Assembly (NCBI GenBank): GCA_011053055.1
Contig: DRHT01000038.1
Span: 1 to 32,250, forward strand
DNA: 32,250 nucleotides
Origin: Halopseudomonas sabulinigri
GTDB lineage: Bacteria > Pseudomonadota > Gammaproteobacteria > Pseudomonadales > Pseudomonadaceae
Direction of reading: 5' to 3'
The position numbers and the translations under genes are program-made. Every line of letters begins with the position of its first letter. Positions within the stretch are counted from its first letter, which is position 1. Below the pieces are notes generated by a model. It did not search any database and was not told the DNA's origin. It saw nothing but the letters and a program-made list of their open reading frames with translations. This document shows positions 20,179 to 30,748 of the stretch, one piece after another.

Positions 20179-20417
20179 CAAACCCTACTCTGAAGTGTGT
20201 TGAGCGCCACAGGCACCTTGTTCCGGGGCTACGCTCGATGAGTGCTGTTCGGGATTATTTGTCATGCGGACCTTGCAGCAATCGTTTGCGATCCTTGCCC
20301 ACGATGGCTCGCAGTATAAAGGGTAACCGCTGATTATGCAGGCGCTGTGCGGCGATTGTTGTATCTGTAGCCCCGACACCGGAAAATAGCCGCTGATTTA
20401 GCATCCAGGAGAGCAGC

Positions 20418-21176
20418 ATGGTTGAGCGCAATACGCTGGTGGAATACTGCAATAAGCTGTTGGCGGCAGATGCCTTTCAAGACTATTGCCCCAACGGTCT
20501 GCAGGTCGAAGGCAGCGATCAAGTGCAGCGCATCGTGACCGGCGTGACTGCCAGCCAGGCCATGGTAGACGCTGCAGTGCAAGCTAAGGCCGATTTGCTG
20601 CTGGTGCACCATGGCTACTTCTGGAAGGGTGAATCAGCGGCGGTAGTGGGCATCAAGCAGCGCCGTTTGCGCGCGTTGCTGGTTAATGACGTTAACTTGC
20701 TGGCCTACCACCTGCCGCTGGACGTGCATGCCGAGCTGGGTAATAACGTGCAGCTGGCTAACCTGATGGGCTGGCGCATCACGGGCCCGCTCGAAGTGGG
20801 TAATCCGCGCTCAGTCGGTTTGGAAGGCGAGTTGGCTGAGCCACAGAGCGGTGAACAGTTGGCAAAGTCGCTCGCCACCGCGCTGCGGCGTGAGCCGCTG
20901 TTTATTGCCGGGCACCAGCGACCCGTTAAGCGAATTGCTTGGTGCACGGGCGCCGCGCAAGGTTATATCGACAAGGCGATCGCTCTGGGTGTTGATGCCT
21001 TTATTACCGGCGAAGTCTCGGAGCCAACAGTGCATGCCGCGCGCGAAAACGGCATCCACTTTTACGCGGCTGGTCATCACGCGACCGAACGTTACGGCGT
21101 GCAGGCTTTGGGTGAACATCTGGCGCAGGTTTTTGGTGTGCAGCATGAGTTTATCGATATCGATAACCCGGTCTGA
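20418..21176 (+). CDS. Nif3/YbgI-family dinuclear-metal protein
   Basis: A 252-residue Nif3-like (GTP cyclohydrolase I type 2 homologue, YbgI) protein. Metal ligands are visible in LLLVHHGYFW (near residue 60), AYHLPLDVH and AAGHHATERYGV (near 220). Family members form toroidal hexamers with a dinuclear metal centre; some are linked to NAD or GTP-cyclohydrolase chemistry, but the physiological role is unsettled. It is divergent from algW, its usual neighbour in pseudomonads. GGAGAG precedes the ATG. Confidence 0.92.
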   Translation: MVERNTLVEYCNKLLAADAFQDYCPNGLQVEGSDQVQRIVTGVTASQAMVDAAVQAKADLLLVHHGYFWKGESAAVVGIKQRRLRALLVNDVNLLAYHLPLDVHAELGNNVQLANLMGWRITGPLEVGNPRSVGLEGELAEPQSGEQLAKSLATALRREPLFIAGHQRPVKRIAWCTGAAQGYIDKAIALGVDAFITGEVSEPTVHAARENGIHFYAAGHHATERYGVQALGEHLAQVFGVQHEFIDIDNPV

Positions 21177-21260
21177 GATGCTCAGCAAGAGAACATTCCG
21201 GCAGCACGACATCAGCGCCGCGAGCTATATCTTTATAACTTATAGGTATTGATCGGGCGC

Positions 21261-21289
21261 TTATTAGAATCACGTCTCTTTGTTACAAT
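21261..21289 (+). promoter_or_regulatory. Candidate promoter of the cysD operon
   Basis: TACAAT (21284-21289) lies 17 bases after a weak TTATTA (21261-21266), 54 bases before cysD. The DNA just upstream is AT-rich, which would suit CysB binding, but no defined CysB site can be read. Confidence 0.4.
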
Positions 21290-21343
21290 GCCCTCCAAAA
21301 TGTGCACCCGGGATCTCATTTCCCCGTTTAACGCGAGTACACC

Positions 21344-22249
21344 ATGCTGGAAAAATTGACCCATCTGAAGCAACTGGAAGCGGAAAGCATTCACATCATT
21401 CGTGAAGTGGCCGCCGAATTCGATAACCCGGTCATGCTTTATTCGATCGGCAAAGACTCCGCCGTGATGCTGCACCTGGCGCGCAAGGCCTTTTATCCGG
21501 GCCGTTTGCCGTTCCCTGTGTTGCACGTGGATACCGGCTGGAAATTCCAAGCCATGTACGAGTTCCGCGAAAAGATGGTCAAGGAAATGGATCTCGACCT
21601 ACTGGTGCACATGAATCCCGAAGGCGTAGAGCAGGGTGTTAACCCCTTTACGCACGGTAGTGCTGTGCACACCGATGTGATGAAGACCCAAGGTCTGAAG
21701 CAGGCGTTGAACAAGTACGGCTTCGATGCTGCCTTTGGTGGCGCCCGCCGTGACGAAGAGAAGTCTCGTGCCAAAGAGCGAGTCTACTCCTTCCGTGACA
21801 AGCACCACCGCTGGGACCCAAAGAATCAGCGCCCTGAACTGTGGAACGTCTATAACGGCAAGGTTCACAAGGGCGAAAGTATTCGTGTGTTCCCGCTGTC
21901 CAACTGGACCGAGCTGGATATCTGGCAATACATCTATATGGATAACATCCCCATTGTGCCGTTGTACTTTGCGGGTGAGCGCCCAGTGGTAGAACGCAAT
22001 GGTTCGTTGATCATGGTCGATGATGAGCGCATGCCGCTGGAGCCGGGTGAAACGCCGATGATGAAACAAGTGCGTTTCCGTACCCTGGGCTGCTACCCGC
22101 TCACAGGTGCTGTTGAGTCGACTGCTGCCACGCTGCCAGAAATCATTCAGGAAATGTTGCTGACGCGTACCTCCGAACGCCAAGGCCGGATGATCGATCA
22201 TGACCAGGCTGGTTCGATGGAAGAGAAAAAGCGACAAGGCTATTTTTAA
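21344..22249 (+). CDS. cysD: CysD, sulfate adenylyltransferase small subunit
   Basis: A 301-residue PP-loop ATP pyrophosphatase-like subunit of ATP sulfurylase, which forms APS from sulfate and ATP together with the CysN GTPase. The PP-loop is [15 protein letters not shown] (near residue 33), and the [30 protein letters not shown] and [13 protein letters not shown] motifs are typical. The operon is interrupted: instead of cysN following directly, a four-helix-bundle ORF with flanking repeats lies between. A hairpin covers its stop codon. Confidence 0.97.
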   Translation: MLEKLTHLKQLEAESIHIIREVAAEFDNPVMLYSIGKDSAVMLHLARKAFYPGRLPFPVLHVDTGWKFQAMYEFREKMVKEMDLDLLVHMNPEGVEQGVNPFTHGSAVHTDVMKTQGLKQALNKYGFDAAFGGARRDEEKSRAKERVYSFRDKHHRWDPKNQRPELWNVYNGKVHKGESIRVFPLSNWTELDIWQYIYMDNIPIVPLYFAGERPVVERNGSLIMVDDERMPLEPGETPMMKQVRFRTLGCYPLTGAVESTAATLPEIIQEMLLTRTSERQGRMIDHDQAGSMEEKKRQGYF

Positions 22250-22259
22250 TAGCCTTGTC
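22233..22259 (+). other. Perfect hairpin spanning the cysD stop codon
   Basis: GACAAGGCTAT (22233-22243) and ATAGCCTTGTC (22249-22259) are perfect inverted repeats of 11 bp around a 5-base loop TTTTA. The TAA stop begins in the loop region. No T-run follows, so it is not a clear terminator. It sits seven bases before the left repeat of the inserted element. Confidence 0.55.
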
Positions 22260-22265
22260 AGCTTG

Positions 22266-22715
22266 AAGCCGGAAGCTTGAAGCTTAAAGCGACATGGAGG
22301 TCGCGATGGATTTCGAAAAACTTGAAGTGTGGAAGCGCTCAGCTCGGCTTTCGGTCAGTCTGTATAGAAAGATGGTTGGGCACCGCGATTGGGGCTTTCG
22401 GGATCAGATAACTCGTTCAGGTTTGTCGATTCCGAGCAACATCGCTGAAGGGATGAGTCGAGACGGCCCCCGCGAAAAAGTGCGGTTTCTGCTCATTGCT
22501 AAAGGCTCTTGTGCCGAGTTGCGAACCCAATTGTACATTGGTCGAGAGGCGGAAATGCTGGACCGCGATTTTGCAGGGGAAGCGGTTCAGGAAACGCGTG
22601 AGATCGCGGCCATGCTGGCAAGTTTGATTAACACTATCCGTGCTCAAGCAGCGATGGATAACGCGAAATAAATGACTGGCTTTGCTTCAAGCTTTCAGCT
22701 TCAAGCTTCCAGCTT
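22266..22715. mobile_element. Putative small mobile unit: inverted repeats around a four-helix-bundle gene
   Basis: Two 25-base arms, 22266-22290 and 22691-22715, are inverted copies identical at 23 of 25 positions (core AGCTTCAAGCTTCC). They closely bracket the S23-like ORF within the cysD-cysNC operon. The arms are built from short AGCTT/GAAGC words and continue as related words outside. No transposase is encoded and no target-site duplication is obvious. A similar repeat pair without ORF lies at 17856-17957. Calling it mobile is inference from structure and position. Confidence 0.5.
22306..22671 (+). CDS. S23/IVS-type four-helix-bundle protein
   Basis: A 121-residue protein of the 23S-rRNA-intervening-sequence (S23) four-helix-bundle family. 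Motifs are FEKLEVWKRSARLSVSLYRK at the start, DQITRSGLSIPSNIAEGMSR near residue 38, and a FLLIAKGSCAELRTQLYIG helix. Relatives are coded in Leptospira 23S rRNA insertions and resemble the Avd accessory protein of diversity-generating retroelements; the function of stand-alone members is unknown. I start at the second ATG (22306) because GGAGG lies five bases before it; the ATG at 22294 has none. It is co-directional with cysD and cysNC and lies between inverted repeats, so it looks like a passenger in the sulfate operon rather than a sulfur gene. Confidence 0.85.
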   Translation: MDFEKLEVWKRSARLSVSLYRKMVGHRDWGFRDQITRSGLSIPSNIAEGMSRDGPREKVRFLLIAKGSCAELRTQLYIGREAEMLDRDFAGEAVQETREIAAMLASLINTIRAQAAMDNAK

Positions 22716-22735
22716 TACAGAGTCGAGAATACGCT

Positions 22736-24646
22736 ATGTCGCACCAATCCGATCTAATCAGCCAAGACATCCTGGCCTACCTGTCCCAGCATGAGCGCAA
22801 AGAGCTGCTGCGCTTTCTTACTTGCGGTAATGTCGATGACGGCAAAAGTACGCTGATCGGCCGCCTGCTGCATGACTCCAAGATGATCTACGAAGATCAC
22901 ATGGAAGCCATTACGCGCGACTCTAAAAAGTCCGGCACCACGGGCGAAGAAGTGGATCTGGCATTGCTGGTTGATGGCCTGCAGGCAGAACGTGAGCAGG
23001 GCATCACCATTGACGTGGCCTACCGTTACTTCTCCACCGCCAAGCGCAAGTTCATCATTGCCGACACCCCCGGCCATGAGCAGTACACCCGCAACATGGC
23101 GACCGGCGCTTCCACCTGCGACCTGGCCATTATTCTGATCGACGCACGTTACGGCGTGCAGACGCAAACCAAGCGTCACAGCTTTATTGCTTCCTTGCTG
23201 GGCATCAAGCACATCGTGGTTGCGGTCAACAAGATGGACCTGAAAGACTTTGATCAAAGCGTTTTTGACGGTATCTGCAACGATTACCGTGAATTCGCTT
23301 CAGGGCTCGAACTGCTCGACGGCAACAGCGTGCACTTTGTACCTATGTCGGCCCTCAAGGGCGACAACGTGGTCAACCGCAGCGAACGCAGCCCGTGGTA
23401 CACCGGCCAGACGTTGATGGAAATTCTGGAAACCGTCGAGATTGCTGCCGACCGCAATATGACCGATCTACGTTTCCCTGTGCAGCTGGTAACCCGCCCG
23501 AACCTGAACTTCCGTGGTTTCGCTGGCACCATCGCGTCTGGCGTAGTGCACAAGGGCGATGAGCTGGTCGTGCTGCCTTCCGGCAAGCGTAGTCAGGTTA
23601 AATCCATCGTGACTTTCGACGGCGAGTTGGAAGTGGCTGGCCCCGGTCAGGCCGTTACTTTGACACTGGAAGACGAAATCGACATCTCGCGTGGCGATAT
23701 GCTGTGCCACGCCGATAATCTGCCGCTGATCGGCGATCAGTTCGACGCCACCTTGGTGTGGATGGCTGAGCAGCCGATGCAACCTGGCCGCAAGTACGAT
23801 ATCAAGCGTGCGACCAGCAACAGCCCGGGTTCTTTCACGCGCATTCATCACCGTATCGACGTTAATACGCTGGATGAGCAGGGCGCCAGTCAGTTGGCCC
23901 TGAACGAAATCGGCCGGGTTGAGCTGTCGCTTGAGCGGCCCATCGCGTATGACGACTATCAAAGCAACCACACTTCCGGTTCCTTTATCGTCATCGACCG
24001 TATGACCAATGGCACTGTTGGCGCGGGCATGATCGTCGCCAAAGGCGCCAAGAGTCAGCATGCTGCTGGCAGCAGTCAGCACGGTCGCTTGGCCCACGTT
24101 ACCGCACAGGAACGCGCTGATCGCTTTGGTCAGGATCCGGTTACTGTGTTGTTTACTGGTTTGTCCGGGTCGGGCAAGAGCAGCATTGCTTATGCACTGG
24201 AGCGTAAGCTATTTGATGCCGGCCGCGCCTGTTATGTGTTGGACGGCAAAGAGATGCGTCAGGATCTGAGCAAAGGTTTGCCGATGGACGCCGCTGGTCG
24301 TGCTGAGAATCTGCACAAAGGTGCGCGTATTGCACGTCAGATGAACGATGCAGGTCTTATTGCCATCGGTGCCTTTGTAGCTCCCACTGAAGAAAGCCGC
24401 GCTACCGCGCGTTACATCCTCGGTGAACGATGCCTGCTGGTGTATCTGGATACTCCGATGGACGTTTGTCAGTCACGCGACCCGTCAGGTATCTACGCCG
24501 CTAACGTTGCCGATACCATTCCGGGTGTGTCTTTCCCTTACGAGACGCCAGACGATGCTGATTTGGTGCTCAATACTGCGGAGCTAGACCTCGCCGGCTG
24601 CGTCGATAAAGTGGTTGGCCTGCTGCGTGAACGCAAGCTGATCTGA
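22736..24646 (+). CDS. cysNC: CysNC, fused sulfate adenylyltransferase GTPase and APS kinase
   Basis: A 636-residue bifunctional protein. The N-terminal CysN GTPase domain (about 20-440) has [30 protein letters not shown] and NKMD motifs and an EF-Tu-like beta-barrel region; it drives ATP sulfurylase with CysD. The C-terminal CysC domain (about 465-636) has the P-loop GLSGSGKSS and phosphorylates APS to PAPS. The fusion is usual in Pseudomonas, whereas E. coli has separate genes. I start at the ATG 22736 ([16 protein letters not shown]); an in-frame ATG at 22682 lies within the repeats. The ribosome binding site is poor, perhaps a result of the upstream insertion. Confidence 0.96.
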   Translation: MSHQSDLISQDILAYLSQHERKELLRFLTCGNVDDGKSTLIGRLLHDSKMIYEDHMEAITRDSKKSGTTGEEVDLALLVDGLQAEREQGITIDVAYRYFSTAKRKFIIADTPGHEQYTRNMATGASTCDLAIILIDARYGVQTQTKRHSFIASLLGIKHIVVAVNKMDLKDFDQSVFDGICNDYREFASGLELLDGNSVHFVPMSALKGDNVVNRSERSPWYTGQTLMEILETVEIAADRNMTDLRFPVQLVTRPNLNFRGFAGTIASGVVHKGDELVVLPSGKRSQVKSIVTFDGELEVAGPGQAVTLTLEDEIDISRGDMLCHADNLPLIGDQFDATLVWMAEQPMQPGRKYDIKRATSNSPGSFTRIHHRIDVNTLDEQGASQLALNEIGRVELSLERPIAYDDYQSNHTSGSFIVIDRMTNGTVGAGMIVAKGAKSQHAAGSSQHGRLAHVTAQERADRFGQDPVTVLFTGLSGSGKSSIAYALERKLFDAGRACYVLDGKEMRQDLSKGLPMDAAGRAENLHKGARIARQMNDAGLIAIGAFVAPTEESRATARYILGERCLLVYLDTPMDVCQSRDPSGIYAANVADTIPGVSFPYETPDDADLVLNTAELDLAGCVDKVVGLLRERKLI

Positions 24647-24659
24647 TGCGGAGCCAGTC

Positions 24660-25130
24660 ATGACGCCAGCAGATATCGACTTTATGCGGCTGGCGCTGGC
24701 TGAGGCGCAGCGCGCTGCCGACCGGGGTGAAGTCCCGGTCGGCGCCGTGCTGGTGCAGGACGATCAAGTGATAGGTCGTGGCTTCAATCAGCCGATCAGT
24801 AGCAACGATCCGAGCGCCCACGCCGAAATGGTCGCTATACGTCAGGCCGCGACCGCCGCGCAAAACTACCGCCTACCCGGCTCTACCCTCTATGTAACCC
24901 TCGAGCCCTGCACCATGTGCGCCGGTTTACTGGTGCACAGCCGTGTTGGGCGCTTGGTGTATGGTGCGCAGGAACCTAAATCTGGCGCAATACTTAGCCG
25001 CAGCCAAGTACTTAAGCAGCCGTGGATGAACCATCGGATGCTGGTTGAAGGCGGAGTATTGGCGCAGGAGTGTGGTGAGCTGTTGTCTGGTTTCTTTCGC
25101 GACCGCCGCAAGAAAGCTGATAGCGTCTGA
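24660..25130 (+). CDS. tadA: TadA, tRNA adenosine deaminase
   Basis: A 156-residue zinc deaminase that converts adenosine-34 to inosine in tRNA-Arg(ACG). The HAEMVAIR motif supplies the zinc histidine and catalytic glutamate, and PCTMCAG supplies the two zinc cysteines. GGAG lies before the ATG, 13 bases after the cysNC stop. It shares direction with cysNC and may be read through from it. Neighbouring mltF and purL are its usual company in pseudomonads. Confidence 0.96.
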   Translation: MTPADIDFMRLALAEAQRAADRGEVPVGAVLVQDDQVIGRGFNQPISSNDPSAHAEMVAIRQAATAAQNYRLPGSTLYVTLEPCTMCAGLLVHSRVGRLVYGAQEPKSGAILSRSQVLKQPWMNHRMLVEGGVLAQECGELLSGFFRDRRKKADSV

Positions 25131-25144
25131 GCTGATATCGCGGA

Positions 25145-25168
25145 GGCCGAGCGGCTCGGTCCTTGTTT
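25145..25168 (+). terminator. Terminator of tadA
   Basis: GGCCGAG and CTCGGTC form a 7-bp stem (one G-U pair) with a CGG loop, followed by CTTGTTT. It lies 14 bases past the tadA stop in the 49-base gap to the convergent mltF. Confidence 0.5.
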
Positions 25169-25179
25169 CGACATCGCGG

Positions 25180-26622
25180 TCAAATGCCTTCGGGTAACTG
25201 CTCCAAAATCCCGGGTGCCAGATACTGTTCCGTTGATTGCTGACGCGACTCTGACTGCGGCTGCGTGACCCATTGCAGGATGTCGTGATATCGACGGATG
25301 TTCTGCACGTAGTGAACCGGCTCCGAGCCGCGCGCATAGCCGTAACGGGTCTGGGTGTACCACTGTTTCTTTTGCAGTAGCGGCAGAAAATCCTTCACAT
25401 CTATCCACCGATTCGGATCACGGCCGTTCTTTTCGGTCAGCTTTCGCGCATCTTCCAAATGCCCCAAGCCGACGTTGTATGAGGCTAGTGCAAACCAGGT
25501 CCGATCGGGCTCAGGAATGTCGGCAGAAATCTGATCGCGCACCCACACCAGGTAGCGCGCGCCGCCCATGATGCTCTGCTGTGGATCGACCCGGTTGGTC
25601 ACGCCAACAAACTTGGCGGTCGGCAACGTCAGCATCATCAAGCCGCGCACGCCAGTTGCCGAGCGAGCGGTTTCATCCCACAGTGACTCTTGATATGCCA
25701 TGGCAGCCAGCAAGCGCCAGTCGAGCCCGTATTGATCGCCGGCCTGGCGTAGGAAGGTCTCGTAGCGCGGCAGGCGCGATTGCATGTGTTCAGCAAAGGC
25801 GCGCGCGCCAACGTAGTCGAGCACATCTGAGTGGCCGTAAAAACGCTCGATCAATTGATCCAGCGTGCCGTCAGCCTTGATCTCGGCAAAGAAAGCATTT
25901 ATCGCGTCTAGCAGGGTACTTTCGGGGCGCTGTTTCAATGCCCAAGCCATCGGCTGCTCTTTGCCCAGATCGAAAGCCACACTGACCGCTGGGTAAAAAG
26001 CCTGATTAACCACCAGCTCGTTGGAATAAACGACCGCGGCATCTATTTCATCGTCATTGACCAAGCGCAGCAGGTCGACCACTTCGAAGCTGTCCGACTC
26101 TTCAAACATTAACTCGGGGTGATCAGCCTGCAGGGCGCGCAGCTCATCGGCCAAGGTGCTGCCCTTGAGCACCATTAACCGCAAGCCATAGAGATCTTCG
26201 ATGCTGCGTGGTTTGGTGCTGCCGCGGCGATAAACCACTTGTGGCGTCACATTGAGGTAGGGAGTCGCGAAGCGGATTTGTTCCTCTCGTTGCGGATTAA
26301 CCGTCAGACCCGCAGCGGCCACGTCAGGGCCTTCGTTACTGCCCAATTGCTGATACAAGTTCTCCACGGTGTCAGCGCTTTGCATTTCCAGCTCGACGCC
26401 CAGGCTGTCAGCAAAGCGTTTGCTCAGCTCGTACTCCAACCCGGTATCGCCGTTGCGGTCTTGATAGAAGGTGGTGGGCGTATTGCGGGTAATCACCCGC
26501 AACTCACCGGCCTCCCGGATATCTTCCAGTTGGGTGGTTTGTTCACAGGCGGTCAGCAGTCCTGCGCACAGGGCAACTGCCAAAGCCGGTAAAAAGAGTT
26601 TGCGGGCCGGTTTGTGATGCAT
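25180..26622 (-). CDS. mltF: MltF, membrane-bound lytic transglycosylase F
   Basis: A 480-residue outer-membrane lipoprotein that cleaves peptidoglycan with formation of 1,6-anhydro-muropeptides. The lipobox LTAC puts the lipidated cysteine at residue 26. A periplasmic-binding-protein-like regulatory domain (about 35-270) precedes the SLT lysozyme-like domain (about 290-440), whose catalytic glutamate is in AMAYQESLWDETA. The ATG at 26622 gives a proper signal peptide; the frame is open upstream to 26901 but that extension overlaps the divergent purL region. Confidence 0.95.
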   Translation of the reverse strand: MHHKPARKLFLPALAVALCAGLLTACEQTTQLEDIREAGELRVITRNTPTTFYQDRNGDTGLEYELSKRFADSLGVELEMQSADTVENLYQQLGSNEGPDVAAAGLTVNPQREEQIRFATPYLNVTPQVVYRRGSTKPRSIEDLYGLRLMVLKGSTLADELRALQADHPELMFEESDSFEVVDLLRLVNDDEIDAAVVYSNELVVNQAFYPAVSVAFDLGKEQPMAWALKQRPESTLLDAINAFFAEIKADGTLDQLIERFYGHSDVLDYVGARAFAEHMQSRLPRYETFLRQAGDQYGLDWRLLAAMAYQESLWDETARSATGVRGLMMLTLPTAKFVGVTNRVDPQQSIMGGARYLVWVRDQISADIPEPDRTWFALASYNVGLGHLEDARKLTEKNGRDPNRWIDVKDFLPLLQKKQWYTQTRYGYARGSEPVHYVQNIRRYHDILQWVTQPQSESRQQSTEQYLAPGILEQLPEGI

Positions 26623-26791
26623 GGCGCCAGTATAGGCAAAAGCGTGGCGGGGCAATAGCTCGACCTTCGACCGTGATTCTGGCAAATCTGCGCAAAGCTC
26701 ACGCACGCCCGGCATGGCCCGTTGGCGCGGCTTGAGGTATCCTATGCGCCTTCCTTTTTCCATTTCCAGCATCTCCGAGGCCGATACCGAC

Positions 26792-29700
26792 ATGCATATC
26801 CTGCGTGGAGCCCCAGCCCTTTCTGATTTTCGTCGCAGCAAGCTGCTCGCCCTTCTGCAAAACCGCGTCGCCACAGTCAGTGGGGTGTATGCCGAATTCA
26901 TGCATTTTGCGGAGCTGACCGCCGAACTAGACGAACAGACCGAGCACGTTCTATCGCGTCTGTTGCGCTACGGTCCTTCAGTTGCAGTGGAGGAGCCAGC
27001 CGGTGAACTGGTGTTGGTCATGCCGCGTTTTGGCACCATCTCGCCCTGGTCTAGCAAAGCTACCGACATCGCCCGCAACTGTGGCTTAAGTCAGGTTGCC
27101 CGGTTGGAACGTGGCGTCGCCTACTACGTCAGCGGCGAGTTCAATGCCGCGCAGCGGGCGGAGCTGGTAGCTGAGCTGCATGACCGGATGACTGAAGTGG
27201 CGCTGGCCGATCTGGATGCCGCTGCCGGTCTGTTTGCCCACACCGAGCCCAAGCCCTTCCAGCGGGTTGATGTGCTGGCGGGCGGCCGCGCTGCTTTGGC
27301 AGAGGCCAACAACAGCCTGGGTTTGGCGCTGGCGGATGACGAAATCGATTATTTGGTAGATAGCTTCACCGCGCTGGAGCGTAACCCCAGCGACGTTGAG
27401 CTGATGATGTTTGCGCAGGCCAACTCGGAGCACTGCCGCCACAAAATCTTTAATGCCACTTGGGATATCGACGGCCAGGCGCAGGAAAAAAGCCTGTTTG
27501 GCATGATCAAGAACACCTTCGAGCTGCATCCTGAAGGCGTGCTCTCGGCCTATAAAGATAACGCCGCAGTGATTGAAGGCTTTACTGCTGGTCGTTTCTT
27601 CCCAGCGCCGGGCAGCAACGAGTACCGGGCGCACGAAGAGCCGGTGCATATCCTGATGAAGGTCGAGACGCACAACCATCCCACTGCGATTTCGCCTTTT
27701 GCTGGAGCCGCCACCGGTTCAGGCGGCGAGATTCGTGATGAAGGCGCTACCGGTATCGGCGGCAAGCCCAAGGCGGGTTTGACGGGCTTTACCGTATCTA
27801 ATCTGCGTATTCCTGGCTTTACCCATGCCTGGGAAGAAGACAACGGCAAGCCATCGCGCATCGTTACGCCGCTGCAAATCATGATTGAAGGCCCGCTCGG
27901 CGGCGCTGCGTTCAACAACGAGTTTGGTCGCCCCAACCTGAATGGTTACTTCCGTACTTTTGAGCAGACCGTTGCATCGCCGCGCGGCCCGGAAACCCGT
28001 GGCTACCACAAGCCCGTGATGATCGCTGGCGGCCTGGGTAACATCCGCGCCAACCACGTTGAAAAATCCGAGATTCCGGTCGGCGCCAAGTTGGTTGTGT
28101 TGGGTGGCCCGGCCATGTTGATTGGTTTGGGCGGCAGCGCAGCGTCTTCCATGGATACGGGTAGCAGCGCCGAGGATCTGGATTTCGCCTCAGTACAGCG
28201 TGAAAACCCGGAAATGGAGCGCCGTTGCCAAGAAGTCATCGACCGTTGCTGGCAGCTGGGTGACAAAAACCCCATCGCCTTTATCCACGACGTTGGCGCG
28301 GGCGGTCTATCTAACGCCTTCCCGGAGTTGATCAACGACGGTGGCCGTGGTGGCCGATTTGAGCTGCGCAAGGTCCCGAATGACGAACCGGGCATGAGCC
28401 CCTTGGAAATCTGGTCGAACGAATCCCAGGAACGTTATGTAATGGCGGTGCCAAACGCCGACTACGAGCGTTTCGCAGCCCTGTGCGAACGCGAGCGTTG
28501 CCCCTTCGCCGTGGTGGGTGAAGCCACTGAAGAACAATTGCTGGTGCTTAACGACCAGCACTTTGATAACCAGCCAGTCGACATGCCGCTGTCGGTCCTG
28601 CTCGGCAAGCCGCCGCGCATGCACCGCAGTGTTGAGCGCGAAGCAGAGCAGGGCGACGATTTTGACGCTTCCACTGTTGATCTGGCAGACGCCGCCGAGC
28701 GCGTATTACGCCTGCCTGCCGTTGCCAGCAAAAGCTTCCTGATCACCATTGGTGACCGCAGCATTACCGGTCTGGTCGCGCGCGATCAGATGGTCGGTCC
28801 CTGGCAGGTGCCGGTTGCGGATTGCGCTGTAACCGCCACCAGCTTCGACGTGAATACCGGTGAAGCCATGGCGATGGGTGAACGCACTCCGCTGGCGCTG
28901 CTGGACGCGCCAGCTTCTGGCCGCATGGCAGTAGCAGAAACCGTGACCAACCTGGCCGCCGCGCGTATCGATAAGCTGTCGGACATTAAACTCTCCGCCA
29001 ACTGGATGTCCGCTGCCGGTCACCCCGGTGAAGATGTACGCCTGTACGAGACTGTTAAAGCGGTGGGTATGGAGTTGTGTCCTGAACTGGGCATTACCAT
29101 CCCGGTCGGTAAAGACTCCATGTCGATGAAGACCCGTTGGGACGAGGCCGGCACCGAAAAGTCGGTTACCTCGCCTTTGTCATTGATCGTCACGGGCTTT
29201 GCTCCCGTACAAGACATTCGCGCCACCCTGACGCCACAACTGCGCCTGGATCACGGCCCAACCGACCTGATCGTTATTGACCTGGGTCGCGGCCAAAACC
29301 GCATGGGCGGTTCCGCGCTGGCGCAGGTGTACAACAAAATCGGGCAAACAGTGCCTGACCTCGACGACGCCGAAGACCTCAAGGCGTTCTTTGCCGTCAT
29401 TCAGGGGCTGAACCAAGACGAAATGCTGCTTGCTTACCACGACCGCTCCGACGGTGGCCTGTTCACCACGCTAGCGGAAATGGCCTTTGCCGCGCGTTGT
29501 GGTTTGAACATTAATCTCGATGTGTTCACGCAGGATGCCAAGGCCTTGCCGGCCGTTCTGTTCAGCGAAGAGCTCGGCGCCGTTATTCAGGTAGCCCAGG
29601 ACGACACCGCCGATGTGCTCAGTCAGTTCTCTGATGCCGGTCTGGAAGAGTGCTGCGCTGTGATTGGTCAGCCGACGGCTGACCCCGCTATCGTTTTCCA

Positions 29701-30688
29701 GCTCGCGGGTGAAACCGTACTGGAGCATTCGCGTGCCGCTTGGCAACGTGCCTGGACTGAAACCAGCTGGCACATTCAGCGCCTGCGCGACAACGTTGAG
29801 TGTGCTGATCAAGAATTTGAAGCCATTGCCGACGACGCCAATCCGGGTCTGCAAGCGCTGCTTGGTTTTGAAATCAACGAAGACATAGCCGCGCCTTTGA
29901 TTGCCTCCGGCAATCGTCCGCGTATCGCCATCCTGCGAGAGCAGGGTGTTAACGGTCAGGTAGAAATGGCCGCTGCCTTTACTCGGGCTGGCTTTACCGC
30001 CATCGATGTACACATGAGCGATATCCTCAGTGGCCGCGTCACGCTGGAAGGCTTCCGTGGTCTGGTGGCGTGCGGCGGCTTCTCGTATGGTGATGTACTG
30101 GGCGCCGGCGAAGGCTGGGCCAAATCCATCCTGTTCAACGCCATCGCCCGCGAAGCCTTCACTGACTTCTTTGCTCGCACCGATACCTTCGCCCTCGGCG
30201 TCTGTAACGGCTGCCAAATGCTTTCCAACCTGCGTGAGCTGATTCCCGGAAGCGATCACTGGCCGCACTTTGTACGCAACAAGTCCGAGCAGTTTGAGGC
30301 ACGGGTTGCCATGGTAGAAGTGCAGCCATCTTCATCGATCTTCCTCAACGGCATGGTCGGCTCCCGTATGCCGATTGCCATCGCCCACGGTGAAGGTCAC
30401 GCCGAGTTTGCCGATAGCGCCGCTGTGGATGCCTGCGAAGCAGCCAACGCGGTTGCGCTACGTTACGTCGATAACCGTGGCCGCATGACCGAGCGTTACC
30501 CAGCCAACCCCAACGGCTCCCCGCGTGGCATCACCGGTCTGACCACCCGCGACGGCCGCGTCACCATCATGATGCCGCACCCCGAGCGAGTATTCCGCGC
30601 CGTGCAGAACTCCTGGTATCCCGACGACTGGAGTGAAGATGGCGCTTGGATGCGCATGTTCCGCAATGCGCGGGTATGGGTGGGTTAA
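26792..30688 (+). CDS. purL: PurL, phosphoribosylformylglycinamidine synthase
   Basis: A 1298-residue single-chain FGAM synthase, the fourth step of purine synthesis. The PurS-like N-terminal domain is followed by two AIR-synthase-type halves, with the ATP/FGAR site around [22 protein letters not shown]-terminal class-I glutaminase (about 1050-1298) carries the triad Cys1138 (GVCNGCQM), His1263 and Glu1265 (PHPERVF). Length equals the pseudomonad norm. The chosen ATG starts [14 protein letters not shown]; the open frame upstream is not conserved-looking. It is divergent from mltF, and no PurR-type operator was recognised. Confidence 0.97.
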   Translation: MHILRGAPALSDFRRSKLLALLQNRVATVSGVYAEFMHFAELTAELDEQTEHVLSRLLRYGPSVAVEEPAGELVLVMPRFGTISPWSSKATDIARNCGLSQVARLERGVAYYVSGEFNAAQRAELVAELHDRMTEVALADLDAAAGLFAHTEPKPFQRVDVLAGGRAALAEANNSLGLALADDEIDYLVDSFTALERNPSDVELMMFAQANSEHCRHKIFNATWDIDGQAQEKSLFGMIKNTFELHPEGVLSAYKDNAAVIEGFTAGRFFPAPGSNEYRAHEEPVHILMKVETHNHPTAISPFAGAATGSGGEIRDEGATGIGGKPKAGLTGFTVSNLRIPGFTHAWEEDNGKPSRIVTPLQIMIEGPLGGAAFNNEFGRPNLNGYFRTFEQTVASPRGPETRGYHKPVMIAGGLGNIRANHVEKSEIPVGAKLVVLGGPAMLIGLGGSAASSMDTGSSAEDLDFASVQRENPEMERRCQEVIDRCWQLGDKNPIAFIHDVGAGGLSNAFPELINDGGRGGRFELRKVPNDEPGMSPLEIWSNESQERYVMAVPNADYERFAALCERERCPFAVVGEATEEQLLVLNDQHFDNQPVDMPLSVLLGKPPRMHRSVEREAEQGDDFDASTVDLADAAERVLRLPAVASKSFLITIGDRSITGLVARDQMVGPWQVPVADCAVTATSFDVNTGEAMAMGERTPLALLDAPASGRMAVAETVTNLAAARIDKLSDIKLSANWMSAAGHPGEDVRLYETVKAVGMELCPELGITIPVGKDSMSMKTRWDEAGTEKSVTSPLSLIVTGFAPVQDIRATLTPQLRLDHGPTDLIVIDLGRGQNRMGGSALAQVYNKIGQTVPDLDDAEDLKAFFAVIQGLNQDEMLLAYHDRSDGGLFTTLAEMAFAARCGLNINLDVFTQDAKALPAVLFSEELGAVIQVAQDDTADVLSQFSDAGLEECCAVIGQPTADPAIVFQLAGETVLEHSRAAWQRAWTETSWHIQRLRDNVECADQEFEAIADDANPGLQALLGFEINEDIAAPLIASGNRPRIAILREQGVNGQVEMAAAFTRAGFTAIDVHMSDILSGRVTLEGFRGLVACGGFSYGDVLGAGEGWAKSILFNAIAREAFTDFFARTDTFALGVCNGCQMLSNLRELIPGSDHWPHFVRNKSEQFEARVAMVEVQPSSSIFLNGMVGSRMPIAIAHGEGHAEFADSAAVDACEAANAVALRYVDNRGRMTERYPANPNGSPRGITGLTTRDGRVTIMMPHPERVFRAVQNSWYPDDWSEDGAWMRMFRNARVWVG

Positions 30689-30714
30689 CCCAACAGCATC
30701 AATCAGCAGTAGTA

Positions 30715-30748
30715 GCACAATCCCGGCATCAGCCGGGATTGTGCTTTC
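30715..30748 (+). terminator. Strong terminator of purL
   Basis: A perfect 13-bp stem (GCACAATCCCGGC and GCCGGGATTGTGC) with an ATCA loop, followed by TTTC, begins 27 bases after the purL stop. It marks the end of the conserved core region before the integron. Confidence 0.85.

Noticed and set aside
29471-30268. A 265-codon minus-strand open frame inside purL.
   Set aside because: It is an antisense shadow of the conserved purL coding sequence, with no family signature.
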